Positions 45,807 to 54,348 are shown, numbered from the stretch's first letter. The stretch: DNA of 64,000 bases from Mobilisporobacter senegalensis (GCF_003752155.1 NZ_RJVG01000001.1:558001-622000), one strand, 5' to 3'. Numbers and translations: made by a program. Notes: generated by a model from the letters alone, not told the origin.

Positions 45807-46097
45807 CTGATAATTTTTTATATGAAATGTATTCTCTGCCCCTGAATAGTGAAATAAAACTGGTCATAAGATCTATAATTCCATGTCTTGATGTTAATTA
45901 TTACATGATGCCATTAATTTTATCATAACTATATAATTACACTATTAAAAATGAAAAATAGACAATCCCTCTTCAAAATAACAGTTTGGTGAATTATAAT
46001 TGAAAGGATATGTATGATGCCCAAATAGCCTGTTATCATTATTCAAGGCTACCCCATAGGCAAAGAGTCATTCATGTGTTATTATTTTACTAATTGA

Positions 46098-46126
46098 TGC
46101 AACCTTTTGAATATTTCATTAGTATT
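46098..46126 (+). promoter_or_regulatory. Candidate ECF-sigma autoregulatory promoter
   Basis: TGCAACCTTTT (46098-46108) resembles ECF -35 elements with an AAC core; 17 bp after AAC there is AGTATT in the place of the CGT-type -10. It lies ~23 bp upstream of the sigma factor start codon. Confidence 0.5.
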
Positions 46127-46148
46127 GTAGGTGGGAGGAGGTTTTAAA

Positions 46149-46640
46149 ATGGCCGAACAATCTTTGTGCACAGAAGATTCAATTGAGAGAACTTTGGAGA
46201 AATATGCAAATATGGTATATCGAATCGCATTTTCTAGAACAAAGAATAAATATGATGCAGATGATATTCTGCAAGAAGTATTTATGAAATATATAAAATA
46301 TAATCTGGATTATACAAGTGAAGAACATAAAAAAGCATGGCTGATTAAGACAACAATTAACACAAGTAAGACGTTATTAACATCCGCGTGGTTTAAGAAA
46401 ACGACATCTATGCCGGATCATCTATATACCACTATGGAAGAAAAAAGTGAAGTATATTATGCTGTCTTAAAGCTTCCTGCAAAATATCGTACTGTTATTC
46501 ATCTGTTTTATTATGAAAGCTTATCGATCGCCCAGATGAGTTCTCTTTTAGAAACAAAAGAAACTACCATCAAATCGCAACTTCACAGAGCAAGAAAGCT
46601 CTTACAGGATATTTTGAAAGGAGAGGGTTTTGATGTTTAG
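46149..46640 (+). CDS. ECF-type RNA polymerase sigma factor
   Basis: 163 residues from the ATG at 46149, preceded by GGAGGAGG; the frame to 46131 runs through that site. Region 2 is VYRIAFSRTKNKYDADDILQ with EVFMKYI, and region 4 is LPAKYRTVIHLFYYESLSIA with KETTIKSQLHRARKLL. It belongs to the group with an adjacent membrane anti-sigma gene, which overlaps its stop by 8 bp. It probably responds to envelope stress and controls its own promoter. Confidence 0.92.
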   Translation: MAEQSLCTEDSIERTLEKYANMVYRIAFSRTKNKYDADDILQEVFMKYIKYNLDYTSEEHKKAWLIKTTINTSKTLLTSAWFKKTTSMPDHLYTTMEEKSEVYYAVLKLPAKYRTVIHLFYYESLSIAQMSSLLETKETTIKSQLHRARKLLQDILKGEGFDV

Positions 46641-47403
46641 AGAAAAATATATTTTAGACAATGAAATGATTAAACCGGATGATCAGTTATTAGCTTCTCT
46701 TAAAATTCAAATGAAGACATATGCCAAAACCCATGAATATATTAATGATACAACTACAGAAGATTTGAATGTAAAACCTTCTTCTGTCAATCTTAGATTA
46801 CTGCTCAAATATAGTAGCTTTGCAGCCTGTTTTCTTGTTTTAATTGTATCTATAACTTATTCAGGCTTGTTCACCGGATCTAAGAACTCTAAAACGACGC
46901 AAGAAACAACAAGTGCAGAGACCTCCGCTAATTCCCAGGATATAGCTGTGGAGGAATATTCCATGAAATCTTCAGAAAATTCCGGAGCAGTTTCAGATTC
47001 CAGTAGCAGAATATACAAAGAAGCGGACGAGGAAGCAAAAGTCAGTATAGAGATGGCTCCATCCAGTTCTTTGACGGACCAAAAAATAGTAATTTCAAAA
47101 GACACTGTAACTTCTATACTTATAAATAAAAATACAGATAATCTTGCTTCACAGCAAGCGATTACAGATAGTACTAAAATCTCAGATATCGTTAACTATA
47201 TCAATGAACTTGTACTAACCCCTGTTTCAGCGCTTCCTTCCCTTGATGATTCCAAACAATTGGTGATGACCATTGAATATGGGAATGATATAAATGAAGA
47301 TGTGATTTATCTGAATGAACATTTTTTAAAAATGAATCAGAATGAATGGTTTGAATTAAATAGTACAGATTCTGAAAAATTATATTCCTTAATAGATCAA
47401 TAA
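46633..47403 (+). CDS. Predicted membrane anti-sigma factor
   Basis: 256 residues from the ATG at 46633 (AGGAG upstream). About 57 cytoplasmic residues with helical MIKPDDQLLASLKIQMKTYA precede one membrane segment (YSSFAACFLVLIVSITYSGLF, ~58-79). The extracytoplasmic part starts with a low-complexity Ser/Thr/Glu linker and ends in a small folded domain (VVNY-like SDIVNYINELVLTPVSALPS, VMTIEYGNDI). The single-pass layout, overlap with the sigma gene and N-terminal region fit an anti-sigma factor; no named anti-sigma domain is clear. Confidence 0.65.
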   Translation: MFREKYILDNEMIKPDDQLLASLKIQMKTYAKTHEYINDTTTEDLNVKPSSVNLRLLLKYSSFAACFLVLIVSITYSGLFTGSKNSKTTQETTSAETSANSQDIAVEEYSMKSSENSGAVSDSSSRIYKEADEEAKVSIEMAPSSSLTDQKIVISKDTVTSILINKNTDNLASQQAITDSTKISDIVNYINELVLTPVSALPSLDDSKQLVMTIEYGNDINEDVIYLNEHFLKMNQNEWFELNSTDSEKLYSLIDQ

Positions 47404-47432
47404 ATTTTCAAATCACTATAAGATTGAGAAAT

Positions 47433-47476
47433 AAAAGGGTGACCTGCAAGCAATTCTGCTTAGGTCACCCTTTTTA
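47433..47476. terminator. Bidirectional terminator between anti-sigma and nitroreductase genes
   Basis: Perfect 13-bp stem (47433-47445 with 47462-47474) with flanking A and T runs, between convergent genes. Confidence 0.88.
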
Positions 47477-47540
47477 TATGATCTTTTAACAACAAAATCA
47501 TTTGGCATAATAGTTTTACGAAGTGCACCGGATAACTGTA

Positions 47541-48140
47541 TTACTTCAGAATATTAACACGACCCTCTAATGGCTGAAATTGCTTTTCATCTGGTTGTGC
47601 GGTAGGTTTTCCAAAAGGCATCTGAGCAATTAACTTCCAATGATCTGGTATGTTAAATTCTTTCTTTACTTCAGATTCTATAAGCTCATTATAGTGTTGC
47701 AATGATGCACCCAACCCTTCTATTTCCAATGCTGTCCATATAATAAACTGATGCATTCCACTTGATTGCTCTGACCAGACAGGAAAATTGTCTTTGTAAA
47801 GAGCAAATTGTTGTTGGTGGGATTCTATTACACTGATATCTTCAAAAAATAAAACTGTACCATATCCATTTTTAAATGAATTGATTTTTTGTTCTGTTGA
47901 GCTGAAACTAGCTTCTGGTACTATCTTTCTTAAAGCCTCCATTGTAATATCCCATAATTTATCATGTTTATTTTCTAATAATAAAACCACTCTGGCACTT
48001 TGAGAATTAAATGCAGATGGAGCATGTTTCACTGCATGTTCTATAATTTCTTTTAATCTTTCATCTGAAACTACAGCCTCCTTGCTTATTCCATAAAATG
48101 ATCTTCTGTCTTCCACTGCACTAAAAAAATCTTTTGACAT
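47541..48140 (-). CDS. Nitroreductase-family FMN oxidoreductase
   Basis: 199 residues. It starts with FFSAVEDRRSFYGISKEAVV (FMN-contacting Arg-Arg-Ser), then HAPSAFNSQSARVVLL and GMHQFIIWTALEIEGLGASLQHYN, ending with IAQMPFGKPTAQPDEKQF. This matches the nitroreductase subgroup of YdgI/HBN1-type proteins. It is likely an NAD(P)H-dependent reductase of nitro compounds or quinones. The HxlR-type regulator upstream on the same strand is a plausible controller, since HxlR/YodB regulators often govern such enzymes. Confidence 0.88.
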   Translation of the reverse strand: MSKDFFSAVEDRRSFYGISKEAVVSDERLKEIIEHAVKHAPSAFNSQSARVVLLLENKHDKLWDITMEALRKIVPEASFSSTEQKINSFKNGYGTVLFFEDISVIESHQQQFALYKDNFPVWSEQSSGMHQFIIWTALEIEGLGASLQHYNELIESEVKKEFNIPDHWKLIAQMPFGKPTAQPDEKQFQPLEGRVNILK

Positions 48141-48340
48141 AATAATTCCTCCTAATTTTTATTAATTAATGTTTATATGTTAAGCTTATTTACTCATTTC
48201 TATATAGTACTTAATAAAAGTTTAAGTGATCTATATATTTTGAATTGTGATTATTTATTTATATTAAGTTACATTTAGTAACTAACTATAGATTAATTAT
48301 TGCACAATAATTGAAATTAGTCAAGAGCTTTTTAAAAATA

Positions 48341-48380
48341 AAAAGAACCTTCTATAAATTTAGAAGATTCTTTTATTTTT
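48341..48380 (-). terminator. Terminator of the HxlR-type gene
   Basis: 14-bp stem with one mismatch (48341-48354 with 48361-48374) with T-runs on both strands. Confidence 0.75.
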
Positions 48381-48388
48381 ATCATTTA

Positions 48389-48697
48389 TTAATTCCACTT
48401 TTCTGCCCACTTTTGTATTTCATCCATAACTGGTTCAAGTTCAAGTCCTTTCCTTGTTAACTCATATTCTATACGCACAGGAGTTTCTGGATAAACTTTT
48501 CTTATTATAATACCTTCGTCCTCTAACTCCTTAAATCTTTCTGTTAACATCCTTGCACTCATGTTAGGAATTGCTTCTGCAATATCGGAAAATCTTTTTT
48601 GCCCGCTTAATAATGTCCTAATGATTAGCCCGGTCCATCTTTTTCCTAATAATCCAAAGGCATTTTCAAATTTGGGGCACATATGATATTTTTCCAA
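48389..48697 (-). CDS. HxlR-family transcriptional regulator
   Basis: 102 residues from a TTG at 48697 with AGGTGG eight bases upstream; family members begin MEKYHxCPKFE, which supports this over a GTG at 48709. The body is a MarR-like winged helix: FGLLGKRWTGLIIRTLLSG, FSDIAEAIPNMSARMLTERF and RIEYELTRKGLEL. The Cys in YHMCPKFE corresponds to the redox or thiol-sensing Cys of YodB-like members. Its leader has an inverted repeat (48727-48734 with 48756-48763) that may be its operator. Confidence 0.87.
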   Translation of the reverse strand: MEKYHMCPKFENAFGLLGKRWTGLIIRTLLSGQKRFSDIAEAIPNMSARMLTERFKELEDEGIIIRKVYPETPVRIEYELTRKGLELEPVMDEIQKWAEKWN

Positions 48698-48726
48698 ATT
48701 AATCACCACCTACAAATATTTTACCT

Positions 48727-48763
48727 TATCCACTAAATTCGAAACCACCTCATTAAGTGGATA
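48727..48763. promoter_or_regulatory. Candidate operator of the HxlR-type regulator
   Basis: Perfect 8-bp inverted repeat tatccact / agtggata separated by 21 bp, 30-70 bp upstream of the start codon. Confidence 0.4.
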
Positions 48764-48868
48764 GGTATATGTTCTCACTAAGCTCGTAAATACCTCGCGA
48801 AGTGTTCATATTATACCACAACTACTAGATAAAAGTAAGTAGGTTATTTAAATATACTACGGCAGATT

Positions 48869-49354
48869 TTAAATTTTTTTAATTCTGTCAAAAAAGATCC
48901 TCATAGGTTGAAACAATACAAGAACTACCACAAAATTAGCAATGCAATGTACAATATCAAATGGAATTCCATTTATCCAATATCCAATTCCAGCTCCCAC
49001 TCCTCCTATAATGAAATATGGAAAGGAAGAAAGAGCTCCAAAACTCAGTCCAAAAACAGCAGATAAAGTCGCCCAAAAAAGAACAGATGTCTTTTTTTGA
49101 AATATTAAGGCAGCCCATGCCAATATAGTCCAAATATATAAATACATGATCCACCAGATTCCAAATCCATATAACAGACCTTCCAGCAATGCAAATACAT
49201 AAATACTAAGGATAGCTTTTTTACCAAATTTTAAAGTAAATATAATTATAAATAAAGATACGAATTCAATATTAGGTAAAAATGCAAAGGCTACCTGAAA
49301 AATAAATAATAAGGCACCGAGCATACCCATCAATACAATATCTTTTGTTTTCAT
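48869..49354 (-). CDS. ECF transporter S component, predicted cobalamin-related
   Basis: 161 residues, about five or six hydrophobic segments (LMGMLGALLFIFQVAFAFLP, LFIIIFTLKFGKKAILSIYV, FALLEGLLYGFGIWWIMYLY). The pattern is that of small ECF substrate-capture proteins. It starts one base after the DUF4430 gene and both sit behind a cobalamin riboswitch, so the substrate is probably cobalamin or a precursor such as cobinamide or alpha-ribazole. It needs the shared EcfAAT module, which is not in the window. Confidence 0.82.
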   Translation of the reverse strand: MKTKDIVLMGMLGALLFIFQVAFAFLPNIEFVSLFIIIFTLKFGKKAILSIYVFALLEGLLYGFGIWWIMYLYIWTILAWAALIFQKKTSVLFWATLSAVFGLSFGALSSFPYFIIGGVGAGIGYWINGIPFDIVHCIANFVVVLVLFQPMRIFFDRIKKI

Positions 49355-49355
49355 T

Positions 49356-49766
49356 TTAATAACCTTCAGTTAAAGTTACTTCAAAATGATCTCCATCCTG
49401 AATTGGAGTTGAATCCACACCGGTATTTAACTGCCCGCCGTCTTTCGTAAAACACCACCACTCCTGTTTGGAATCGTCTGCTTTTATACCATCAACGACT
49501 GTAACTAATAATCCATATTCACTTTCCGTTCCTTCAATTAATTTCTCTTGTTCTAAAGCACCTCTTAGATATTCTTCATCTGTATTAATTCTATATTCTT
49601 TGGATACTTGATCTGGTACGACTACCTCCACTACAATGTTTTTATTGCCTGCTACTCCTTTGGGTGAAAAATTTGTATAAATCGCAAATAAAATTCCTAT
49701 TGCTAAAATTAGACTAACAATTCCTATCCAAATCTTTTTATTACTATTTGATTTTACTGGTATCAT
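49356..49766 (-). CDS. Membrane-anchored DUF4430 protein (transcobalamin-like domain)
   Basis: 136 residues with GGGAGG eight bases upstream of the ATG. One N-terminal membrane segment (about 12-30) and no lipobox, then a small beta domain: EYLRGALEQEKLIEGTESEY, GLLVTVVDGIKADDSKQEWW and CFTKDGGQLNTGVDSTPIQDGD. This is the DUF4430 pattern, which resembles the C-terminal domain of eukaryotic transcobalamin. Its position between a cobalamin riboswitch and an S component supports a role in surface capture of corrinoids, which is an inference. Confidence 0.8.
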   Translation of the reverse strand: MIPVKSNSNKKIWIGIVSLILAIGILFAIYTNFSPKGVAGNKNIVVEVVVPDQVSKEYRINTDEEYLRGALEQEKLIEGTESEYGLLVTVVDGIKADDSKQEWWCFTKDGGQLNTGVDSTPIQDGDHFEVTLTEGY

Positions 49767-49782
49767 TTCTTTGTCCTCCCAT

Positions 49783-49816
49783 TAAAAAATCTTTCCACAA
49801 AAAATGAGGAAAGATT
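49783..49816 (-). terminator. Riboswitch-controlled terminator
   Basis: 9-bp stem (49788-49796 with 49808-49816) followed on the minus strand by six T, between the aptamer and the DUF4430 start codon: the expression platform. Confidence 0.85.
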
Positions 49817-49871
49817 ATACTTGTATAAAACGTACCTGTTCCAATTCCTCGTGGATATTCGTACAAAATTT

Positions 49872-49996
49872 CAAGCAGGTATTCTGGCTTAAGCATCAAC
49901 ATTCACACCTACCTTCCCAGTTACCCAGTGGTTTATTGGTGGAACTCCGCTAATACAGCGACGAGATCGCACAGGATTCTAACCTGTTTCCCTTTA
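49872..49996 (-). ncRNA. Cobalamin riboswitch aptamer
   Basis: Reading the minus strand: GGGAA, then AGGTTAGAATCCTGT, CGTCGCTGT, GGAG..CCAC, CCACTGGGTAACTGGGAAGG and the B12 box AAGCCAGAATACCTGC (49890-49875). This follows the conserved order of AdoCbl riboswitches closely. With the terminator downstream, high cobalamin would switch off the DUF4430/S-component pair. The remaining gap to 50137 shows no other element. Confidence 0.93.
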
Positions 49997-50137
49997 TATT
50001 AATGATTCCTAATATAATTACTTGAAATAAATATATTCAGTTTTCTTATTTTTATTTGATGAATACTAATATCATCCTTTTATATTTTCTTACCGCTTCA
50101 ATTCTATCTTATCCGTCACTTGAAATCAAGATTTTTT

Positions 50138-51310
50138 CTAATAGTATTTTATATTAACATTTTTACCCATACGGAGAAGAACTTCCTTCAATTGTTCTAC
50201 TAAGTTCATTCGGATACTTAAATCAAATGGAAGGGCAGTATTTTGATGTGCTTCATTCATTGCTTTTCCAACATATAGATTTAATTTTGTGCAATCTTCT
50301 ATCAATAATTTAGCAATAGCAGAACCTCCATTCTCCTTGTCTAACTCCATGAAGAATTCTTCATCCACTTCATTCTCAACATATCGTTTTAAGAGGGATA
50401 ATGCTCTTGTTAATGTTAAAACGCCTTCTGTGACCAAATCTATTCCCTTAATTTTAGCAATAGGAGGCAGGTCAGGATCAGTGTAATTTAATGATGTTTT
50501 AATTTCTTCCTTCAAGACTCTGGAAACGATATTGGCACTGGTTCCCCCACATACGATCTTCGTTCCATCTTCTTTCATGAAATCTGCAATTACCAAATTA
50601 TCATCGCTCTTATTTAATGGAGGTCCGGTAAACAAATCCACTATTTGAGCATCCATAACCCGGACTGCCGCTACTGTAGTATCATCTCCCGGCAATTGCA
50701 GATATAAGTCATCACATGCTTTGCTAAGTATGGTTGCAAGTCTTGCTGCTGATCTGGTCTCTCTGCTCATATTCACAGAATACTCAGCCATACTATCCCA
50801 TGTCCATCCAAAGTTTAAAACTTTTCCCACACCGGCGTGAATAACTCCATCACTCATTAGAATAAATGTATCATCCGTCTCTGGTTTAAAACGGTACTCC
50901 TTAATGACCTTATCATATATTTTTCTTTCTTTATAAGGCATATGATATAGTTTCCCGTTCCGGATAAAAACACAGCCCGGGTTATCGAATTCCACCAGAT
51001 AAGCTTCTCTGTTATGAAAAATCTGTAGAATGCTAAAAGTTGAATAGGCAACCTCTCTTACCTGACAGATTGGTAACGTTTTAATAATTGTTTCAATACA
51101 TTCCTCAATAAGGGCTCCATTTAAAAACATAGTCCCCAGAATTTTAGTGGTAAGGGTAGCTAAGATATTTGCTTTCACTCCGCTTCCCATGCCATCAGCT
51201 AGAATAATAATATCTGAATCCTTTGTTTTTAGTACTTCAACTTTATCTCCACATAATTCTTCTCCATATTTATTCAGACTCTTATAGGATACATCTACGC
51301 AGATATTCAT
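50138..51310 (-). CDS. SpoIIE/PP2C-type protein phosphatase of the hydrogenase-signalling operon
   Basis: 390 residues. The phosphatase core starts at the N-terminus without SpoIIE-like membrane segments: IIILADGMGSGVKANILATL (metal-binding Asp), TFILMSDGVIHAGVG and LPGDDTTVAAVRVM. The C-terminal ~170 residues are an additional alpha/beta domain (IVCGGTSANIVSRVL, KGIDLVTEGVLTLTRAL), which recurs in anaerobe homologues next to [FeFe] hydrogenases. Its start overlaps the HydS gene by 4 bp. It would dephosphorylate a Ser/Thr phosphoprotein, perhaps a partner of the RsbW-like ATPase encoded upstream. Confidence 0.85.
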   Translation of the reverse strand: MNICVDVSYKSLNKYGEELCGDKVEVLKTKDSDIIILADGMGSGVKANILATLTTKILGTMFLNGALIEECIETIIKTLPICQVREVAYSTFSILQIFHNREAYLVEFDNPGCVFIRNGKLYHMPYKERKIYDKVIKEYRFKPETDDTFILMSDGVIHAGVGKVLNFGWTWDSMAEYSVNMSRETRSAARLATILSKACDDLYLQLPGDDTTVAAVRVMDAQIVDLFTGPPLNKSDDNLVIADFMKEDGTKIVCGGTSANIVSRVLKEEIKTSLNYTDPDLPPIAKIKGIDLVTEGVLTLTRALSLLKRYVENEVDEEFFMELDKENGGSAIAKLLIEDCTKLNLYVGKAMNEAHQNTALPFDLSIRMNLVEQLKEVLLRMGKNVNIKYY

Positions 51311-53037
51311 AGACTCTCCTCCCCATCAAAAAGAATGGTATCTCGAAGTTTGGTAAGTGTGACTTTTGTTTCAGCAGTGGTCTCTCCAAGAAGTCCTGCG
51401 ATTTGCTGGGCTACTAACATTTGTTTATCAATTACCTTTTGAGCCATTTCAATAGTTTCAACTTTTATCTTATAAGCCTGCTGCTTTCTTTCTTCTTCTG
51501 ACGACATATCCTGGAATACCCCAAGTATACTATTTTGTTCTTTAATATATACAATGTTTTGAAGGGTCGTGATAGATCTGTCTTCATACTTTACCAGCTT
51601 GCCCAAAATATTCTTATGAGTATTTAATACCTCTTCAAAATAGGAATGGTCAATAAATTCGTATAAATACATATTTAAAGCCTTAATCCTTGAGGTTTTA
51701 AATAATTTTTGTGCAGCCCCGTTAAATTCAATAATCTTCATTTCTGAATCTACAATAATAATAATATTAGGAGTAGATTCTAACACAAGATTAGATAAAG
51801 ATTGTGCTTTTTCATGTAAGAAAGGGATACACATATTAAGTTCCGCTTTTTTCTGATATACTGCAATTGCTTTATCCCTGCAGGTGGAATATCCACACGC
51901 TCCACAATTAAGCTCTCCATCCTTATCAAATTTTCCTATCTTTCCAAGAATTTTTACTATATCTTCCTCAGATGGCATCTCTTCTTTCGGCGAACGGTCA
52001 TAGAAATCTTTATTTAAAGAGATTTGCCTGCTTATCACAGGAAATTCTGCATTATCTGGTGATCTCTTTTCTATCATTTCTTCCATATCTAATTTAATTT
52101 TAAATCTGGATACTGATTTATTTTCAAGGGCAGAGCCTTTAATACAGCCTCCATTACATATATTTGCTTCAATAAAGCAGTTTTTCATGCCTTCTTTTTC
52201 CATACCTTCAAATAATTCTAAACAATTCTTAATTCCATGGACATAAAACTTCCGATATGTATTGGATTCATCTTCACCGGCAATAACTGAAGATAGCACT
52301 CCGCTGCTGATCGGGTATAAACGATTTACTAAAGGGTCCGGATTATGAGGCTTTGTATCTTCACAATCCAGAATATTAATATTCTCCTCCTGTAACCATT
52401 CCTCAAGCTCAGTAAAATTAATTACTGCATCTATGTATCCCTTTGTACGTTCATCTCCCATTGCTTCTCTTTTCTTTGCAATACATGGTCCTAAAAAAAC
52501 CACCTTCACATCATCTTTAAATGCTTCCTTTATCATCTTTCCATGAGCAATCATTGGAGAAACTACCGGTGCCATATACTTTGTTAATTCTGGATAGTAT
52601 ATTTCAATTAAATCATTTACACTTGGGCAAGAGGTTGTAATAATATTTTTCATTTTTCCCTCTTTTAAAAGCCGGTTATATTCATTGGTAACATATACTG
52701 CACCTTCTGCAGTTTCACGAACTTGATAAAATCCTAACTTTAAAAGTGCACTAACTACCTGCCCTGGTGTTTTATAGTTCAAAACCCCTAAATAAGAAGG
52801 AGCAATAGAAACCACGGTTTTTGTATTTTCCTTTAAAAATCCTTTTACCCTGTTAAGATCACTTATAAATGATTTCGCATTCTGAGGACAGGCTTCAAGA
52901 CAATGACCGCACAAAATGCACTTATCATTCATGATCTGGGCCTGGGCATTCTTTACTGAGATTGCTTTTACTTCGCACGTCCTTACACATTTATAACAAT
53001 TTTTACATCTGGCCTCTTTAAATCCAATTACATTCAT
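51307..53037 (-). CDS. Sensory [FeFe] hydrogenase with PAS domain (HydS-like)
   Basis: 576 residues. Two N-terminal [4Fe-4S] motifs (Cys11-21 and Cys40-50) precede an H-cluster domain: TTSCPS (Cys137), FLGPCIAKK (Cys185) and EANICNGGC (Cys294, Cys298). The residue before Cys137, the proton-relay Cys in catalytic enzymes, is Ser. Another cluster motif (Cys378, 381, 386, 403) and a PAS domain (about 412-520) follow, then a short helical tail. This is the layout of group C sensory hydrogenases, thought to report H2 or redox state to a partner. It overlaps both flanking genes by 4 bp. Confidence 0.9.
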   Translation of the reverse strand: MNVIGFKEARCKNCYKCVRTCEVKAISVKNAQAQIMNDKCILCGHCLEACPQNAKSFISDLNRVKGFLKENTKTVVSIAPSYLGVLNYKTPGQVVSALLKLGFYQVRETAEGAVYVTNEYNRLLKEGKMKNIITTSCPSVNDLIEIYYPELTKYMAPVVSPMIAHGKMIKEAFKDDVKVVFLGPCIAKKREAMGDERTKGYIDAVINFTELEEWLQEENINILDCEDTKPHNPDPLVNRLYPISSGVLSSVIAGEDESNTYRKFYVHGIKNCLELFEGMEKEGMKNCFIEANICNGGCIKGSALENKSVSRFKIKLDMEEMIEKRSPDNAEFPVISRQISLNKDFYDRSPKEEMPSEEDIVKILGKIGKFDKDGELNCGACGYSTCRDKAIAVYQKKAELNMCIPFLHEKAQSLSNLVLESTPNIIIIVDSEMKIIEFNGAAQKLFKTSRIKALNMYLYEFIDHSYFEEVLNTHKNILGKLVKYEDRSITTLQNIVYIKEQNSILGVFQDMSSEEERKQQAYKIKVETIEMAQKVIDKQMLVAQQIAGLLGETTAETKVTLTKLRDTILFDGEESL

Positions 53038-53282
53038 TTGTAAAGCCTCCTTAAAATCTCATCATTAAAAAATTTTTCTGTATCGCGAGGAGTTAAGGAG
53101 AATATTTGATTATTTAATTTTACACAGACTCCTTCCATACAATGATCCATGCAAAACGATCCACTCAATTCTACTTCATCTTTTAGATTATGTGTTATTA
53201 AAAATTCTTCTAAACTGTTTACAATTTCCCTGGAACCTTTTAAGTGGCAGGAACTTCCTATACATACTGTAATTTTAATCAT
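53034..53282 (-). CDS. Small thioredoxin-like [2Fe-2S] ferredoxin
   Basis: 82 residues. Thioredoxin-like ferredoxin fold with cluster ligands in CIGSSCHLKG (Cys7, Cys12) and SFCMDHCMEG. It corresponds to the C-terminal half of HydC/NuoE alone. Its stop overlaps the HydS start by 4 bp, so it probably passes electrons to or from the sensory hydrogenase. Confidence 0.88.
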   Translation of the reverse strand: MIKITVCIGSSCHLKGSREIVNSLEEFLITHNLKDEVELSGSFCMDHCMEGVCVKLNNQIFSLTPRDTEKFFNDEILRRLYK

Positions 53283-53298
53283 ATGTCCTTTACTTCCT

Positions 53299-54009
53299 TT
53301 ACTTTAGTGTATCAAAGATATCTTTTATATCACGGCTTTTACTATAAATATAATTAACTGGTTCGCTTATATGTTCCAAATAATGTGCATCAGAATTGGT
53401 TATTATTTTACAATTTTCAAGGTATGGATTCACTTTCCTTAAATGATGAAGCTTTCCCATATCCTTTAATTCAAAACATGTAAATTTAGATTCTGGTGGT
53501 ACAAATCCTAAATTAGATAACAGACTGTTTGCGTTTTTATCAATATGTGCTGGAATCATTATACCATGAAATTTTTTGACCAGATCATAAACATGATGAA
53601 ATGGAATATTGGTAGCATTGATCAATAAATTAGGTTCATTTCCTATGACATTATCCTTTTCATCATAAATCTGCTGTTTTCCAAAGATGGCTTCCTCATT
53701 AGGAATATATATTAGCTGTTTATAAATATATTCATCAAAATTCATTGCATCGTCCAAATTCTGAAACAGGCAAACTACATGAACCTCTTCTGCAGTACAT
53801 AATTCCATTCCCGGTATGGCTATAATTCCATGCTCCTTCGCAATTTTTAAAAATGCCGGACAATTTTTACAGGAATTATGATCTGTCAAGGCAATTACAT
53901 CTAATTCTTTTACTACAGCCATTCCTACTATATTGGCTGGGGTCATATCGTCATCACCGCATGGAGACAGACAGGAATGTATATGAAAGTCGTATGAAAG
54001 ACTAATCAT
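53299..54009 (-). CDS. PHP-domain phosphoesterase
   Basis: 236 residues. Metal ligands of the PHP fold are visible: YDFHIHSCLSPCGDDDM, ALTDHNSCKNC, IPGMELCTAEEVHVVCLF, PAHIDKNANS and ITNSDAHYLEHI. This is the TrpH-like family of metal-dependent phosphoesterases. Its start overlaps the DRTGG-domain gene by 8 bp, so it belongs to the redox-signalling operon. The substrate is unknown; hydrolysis of a signalling nucleotide would be one possibility, without direct evidence. Confidence 0.88.
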   Translation of the reverse strand: MISLSYDFHIHSCLSPCGDDDMTPANIVGMAVVKELDVIALTDHNSCKNCPAFLKIAKEHGIIAIPGMELCTAEEVHVVCLFQNLDDAMNFDEYIYKQLIYIPNEEAIFGKQQIYDEKDNVIGNEPNLLINATNIPFHHVYDLVKKFHGIMIPAHIDKNANSLLSNLGFVPPESKFTCFELKDMGKLHHLRKVNPYLENCKIITNSDAHYLEHISEPVNYIYSKSRDIKDIFDTLK

Positions 54010-54337
54010 GAAGATATTGATATACAGTCAGAGCTGCCTCAAAGATCGGCTCATTCGTACTAAGCACTGTGATATTCTGAGCTTTCGCTTTTTGTAACGC
54101 TATATTATCCAACTCTGCCCCCTCAGCTAAAATAATACATGCTACATCCGTTAATTCTGCAACTGCCAGAGTATTTATATTACCCATAACCGTGACCCAA
54201 ACAGATTTTTCCGGTGCTTTACTCATAGCAATACTAAGTAAATCACAGCAAAATGGTTTGGTTATATCCTGTTCTAGGTCGTCTCCATAATTTACCACAT
54301 TGTATTTTTCTTTCTGGATCAATTCTTTTACAGTCAT
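54002..54337 (-). CDS. DRTGG-domain protein 1
   Basis: 111 residues from the ATG at 54337, preceded by AAAGGAGG; a longer frame to 54367 is rejected. The single domain (MTVKELIQKEKYNVVNYGDD, VAELTDVACIILAEGAEL, NITVLSTNEPIFEAALTVYQ) matches DRTGG domains, which are structurally related to CBS-associated regulators. Small stand-alone DRTGG proteins occur near [FeFe] hydrogenases in Clostridia; the ligand is not known. The binding site overlaps the end of the previous gene. Confidence 0.78.
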   Translation of the reverse strand: MTVKELIQKEKYNVVNYGDDLEQDITKPFCCDLLSIAMSKAPEKSVWVTVMGNINTLAVAELTDVACIILAEGAELDNIALQKAKAQNITVLSTNEPIFEAALTVYQYLHD

Positions 54338-54348
54338 AATAACCTCCT

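Noticed and set aside
45619-46000. T-box leader upstream of asnS
   Set aside because: The conserved T-box sequence (AGGGTGGAACCGCG-like) and a Stem I pattern are absent on the minus strand.
46010-46080. Cyclic-di-GMP riboswitch
   Set aside because: Some short motifs looked suggestive (gcaaag), but the conserved GEMM core and tetraloop-receptor arrangement are missing.
50119-50137. Terminator after the phosphatase gene
   Set aside because: The short cttga/tcaag hairpin has its T-run on the plus strand, while the gene is on the minus strand.
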